Assembly: GCA_033721915.1 (NCBI GenBank)
Contig: JAWWAC010000088.1
Location: 1-8,855 of the forward strand
From: REBR01 sp033721915
GTDB taxonomy: Bacteria; Pseudomonadota; Gammaproteobacteria; Pseudomonadales; Oleiphilaceae
Length of the DNA stretch: 8,855 nt
Direction: 5' to 3'
The notes beneath the pieces are model-generated. The model was not told the origin of the DNA. It made no database searches and saw nothing but the letters and a program-made list of their open reading frames with translations. Below, one piece after another: positions 7,788 through 8,855 of the stretch (position 1 is its first letter; each line of letters starts with the position of its first letter). A program made the translations under genes and the position numbers.

Positions 7788-7796
7788 CCCTTGTCA

Positions 7797-7802
7797 CTCC
7801 TT
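7797..7802 (-). promoter_or_regulatory. Shine-Dalgarno site for the sugar-transfer-associated ATP-grasp gene
   Basis: AAGGAG on the minus strand lies 9 nt before the ATG at 7787-7785 and supports that start. It directly follows, in transcription order, a 14-nt perfect palindrome. Confidence 0.6.
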
Positions 7803-7816
7803 GTCTCCGGGGAGAC
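7803..7816 (-). repeat. Perfect 14-nt inverted repeat next to a ribosome binding site
   Basis: The transcribed strand reads GTCTCCCCGGAGAC, which equals its own reverse complement when the two central CC/GG positions are allowed as loop; GTCTCC and GGAGAC pair exactly. It would form a short GC-rich hairpin ending one base before AAGGAG. No run of U follows it, so it is not an intrinsic terminator. It may be an RNA structure affecting translation of the next gene, an operator, or chance. Confidence 0.35.
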
Positions 7817-7861
7817 TGCGATCGATCCTTTTTGCCGGGCCCCGTAGGACCGTCCGACCTG

Positions 7862-8854
7862 TTACCGGGTGCCTGGCACCCGCGTGCGCAGCCGGGCGCG
7901 AAACAGGCGAAAGAGTTTAACCCCGTACCAGGCCAGTGCCGGAAGCGGATCCAGCCGTGACCAGTACGCATCCACAGCGGAGCGGCCCTTGCGGGGGATC
8001 TCCGGCACGGCGGCACCGCTCAGGCGGCTCAGAACCACCAGAGAACGATCCCGCCACAGCGAGTGAACCGCACCGGGGAGGTGCCCGCCACGGTATTGCC
8101 CTTCGCGGCCAAGGGCGTACAGATAGGCGTGAAACATCAGGTTGATACCGGCCCCCTCGGCAATGGCCAGAATATTCTCCGGCCGGAAATTCACCTCGAT
8201 GAAGTAAAACCGCCGGGTGACGGCATCGTACTTGAACTCCACCCCCAGAACCCCTGGCAGTGCAAAGGCACGGAACACCGCCCTGGCCGCATCGGACAGG
8301 TCGCTGTTATGGACCGTCTCGCCGATGCACATGAGTCCCTCGGGGTACTCGTAAAGCTTGCGTCCGGTCACCATCGCCGCCACCTCACCGCCACGGGTAC
8401 AACTGGCCAGGGCAAAATACAGCTGGTCGTTGCCACCGGGGATGTATTCCTGCAGCAACACCTCACCCGGCTCGCTGACGGTGTCCGCCCCCGGCTGCCG
8501 TGAGAAGACAGGCTCCAGCCTGGCCCTGAGATCCGCCTCGTCACGGGCCACAAACAATTTTCCGGCAAAGCGCCCCCTGCGGGCCAGCTCCACGGGTCGG
8601 CCGATCAACGGGAAACGCAGGTCACGGCTGACGGAAGCCAGTTCCGAGAGCTCCTGCAGCACCCGTGTCCTGGGAACGGTCACACCGAGACGTTCCACCA
8701 GAGCCACCTGGCTGGCCTTGTCATTGAAGGCCGATGCGGTTTCCGGCGGGGTGACGGCACACACCCTGTTGCGAATCCGTGGCCACAGACGGGCCGTGAG
8801 AGTGATGTCGTAATCGCCGCCAAAAAACAGCACCGGTCGGTCTTTCTCACAGTC
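7862..8854 (-). CDS. ATP-grasp ligase, 5' end cut by the right window edge
   Basis: The frame is open to the window edge, so the true start is outside. A GTG at 8833 codes for a Val inside the strand RPVLFFGGD and should not be taken as the start. The visible 330 residues lack most of the N-terminal domain. Seen in order (visible numbering): NDK (44-46), PLIGRPV (82-88), LLQEYIPGG (133-141), MVTGRKLYEYPEG (161-173), LGVEFKYD (203-210), and IEVNFRPEN (219-227) with the Glu and Asn expected to hold Mg. The architecture is that of predicted ATP-dependent carboxylate-amine ligases, close to the third ATP-grasp gene of this cluster. The usual Lys of the 'KP' motif is Arg86 here. The C-terminus, after SRLDPLPAL, is a basic amphipathic helix (VKLFRLFRARLRTRV). 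It is followed by a 74-nt gap, the longest of the operon. Substrate unknown. Confidence 0.9.
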   Translation of the reverse strand, partial: DCEKDRPVLFFGGDYDITLTARLWPRIRNRVCAVTPPETASAFNDKASQVALVERLGVTVPRTRVLQELSELASVSRDLRFPLIGRPVELARRGRFAGKLFVARDEADLRARLEPVFSRQPGADTVSEPGEVLLQEYIPGGNDQLYFALASCTRGGEVAAMVTGRKLYEYPEGLMCIGETVHNSDLSDAARAVFRAFALPGVLGVEFKYDAVTRRFYFIEVNFRPENILAIAEGAGINLMFHAYLYALGREGQYRGGHLPGAVHSLWRDRSLVVLSRLSGAAVPEIPRKGRSAVDAYWSRLDPLPALAWYGVKLFRLFRARLRTRVPGTR

Positions 8855-8855
8855 A

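Noticed and set aside
7803..7830. Possible intrinsic terminator: the 14-nt hairpin with a nearby T-run on the plus strand
   Set aside because: In the direction of transcription no U-run follows the hairpin. On the plus strand the T-run begins more than 10 nt after the stem, and no plus-strand gene ends here.
7591..8016. Minus-strand open frame bridging the spacer between the two rightmost genes
   Set aside because: It lies in another frame across both genes, its product is Arg/Pro/Gly-rich without motifs, and both overlapped genes are certain.

Overview
The window is a densely packed stretch in which every supportable gene lies on the minus strand, so transcription runs from the right edge to the left. 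In transcription order it holds: a 5'-truncated ATP-grasp ligase (7862-8854), a sugar-transfer-associated ATP-grasp protein (6573-7787), a Wzx-type oligosaccharide flippase (5051-6565), a glutamine-hydrolysing asparagine synthetase-family amidotransferase (2993-5011), a third ATP-grasp ligase (1728-2996), a GNAT-type acyltransferase (1126-1731), a family 2 glycosyltransferase with a TPR-like tail (207-1118), and the N-terminal 71 codons of a further protein, possibly another glycosyltransferase, that runs off the left edge (1-214).

The junctions are those of a single operon. There is an 8-bp overlap, a 7-nt gap, two 4-bp start/stop overlaps (ATGA and GTGA), a 39-nt gap and a 7-nt gap. The only longer gap, 74 nt between the two rightmost genes, has no evident terminator or promoter. 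I see no RNA gene, mobile element, CRISPR array or terminator, and no gene-free stretch over 300 bases.

The content indicates a surface or extracellular polysaccharide locus. Two (probable) glycosyltransferases would build a lipid-linked glycan, the flippase would move it across the inner membrane, and an unusual concentration of carboxylate-activating enzymes (three ATP-grasp ligases and one amidotransferase) plus an acyltransferase would modify it. The simplest reading is a glycan decorated with amides, amino acids or short peptides, or a small peptide-like molecule attached to a lipid carrier. No polymerase, chain-length regulator or initiating transferase is visible, so the locus extends beyond the window on at least one side.

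The sequence is moderately GC-rich (roughly high 50s percent by eye), uses Shine-Dalgarno starts, and its proteins look proteobacterial. A marine or halophilic gammaproteobacterium (Marinobacter-like) is my best guess, with low confidence because no taxonomic marker gene is present.
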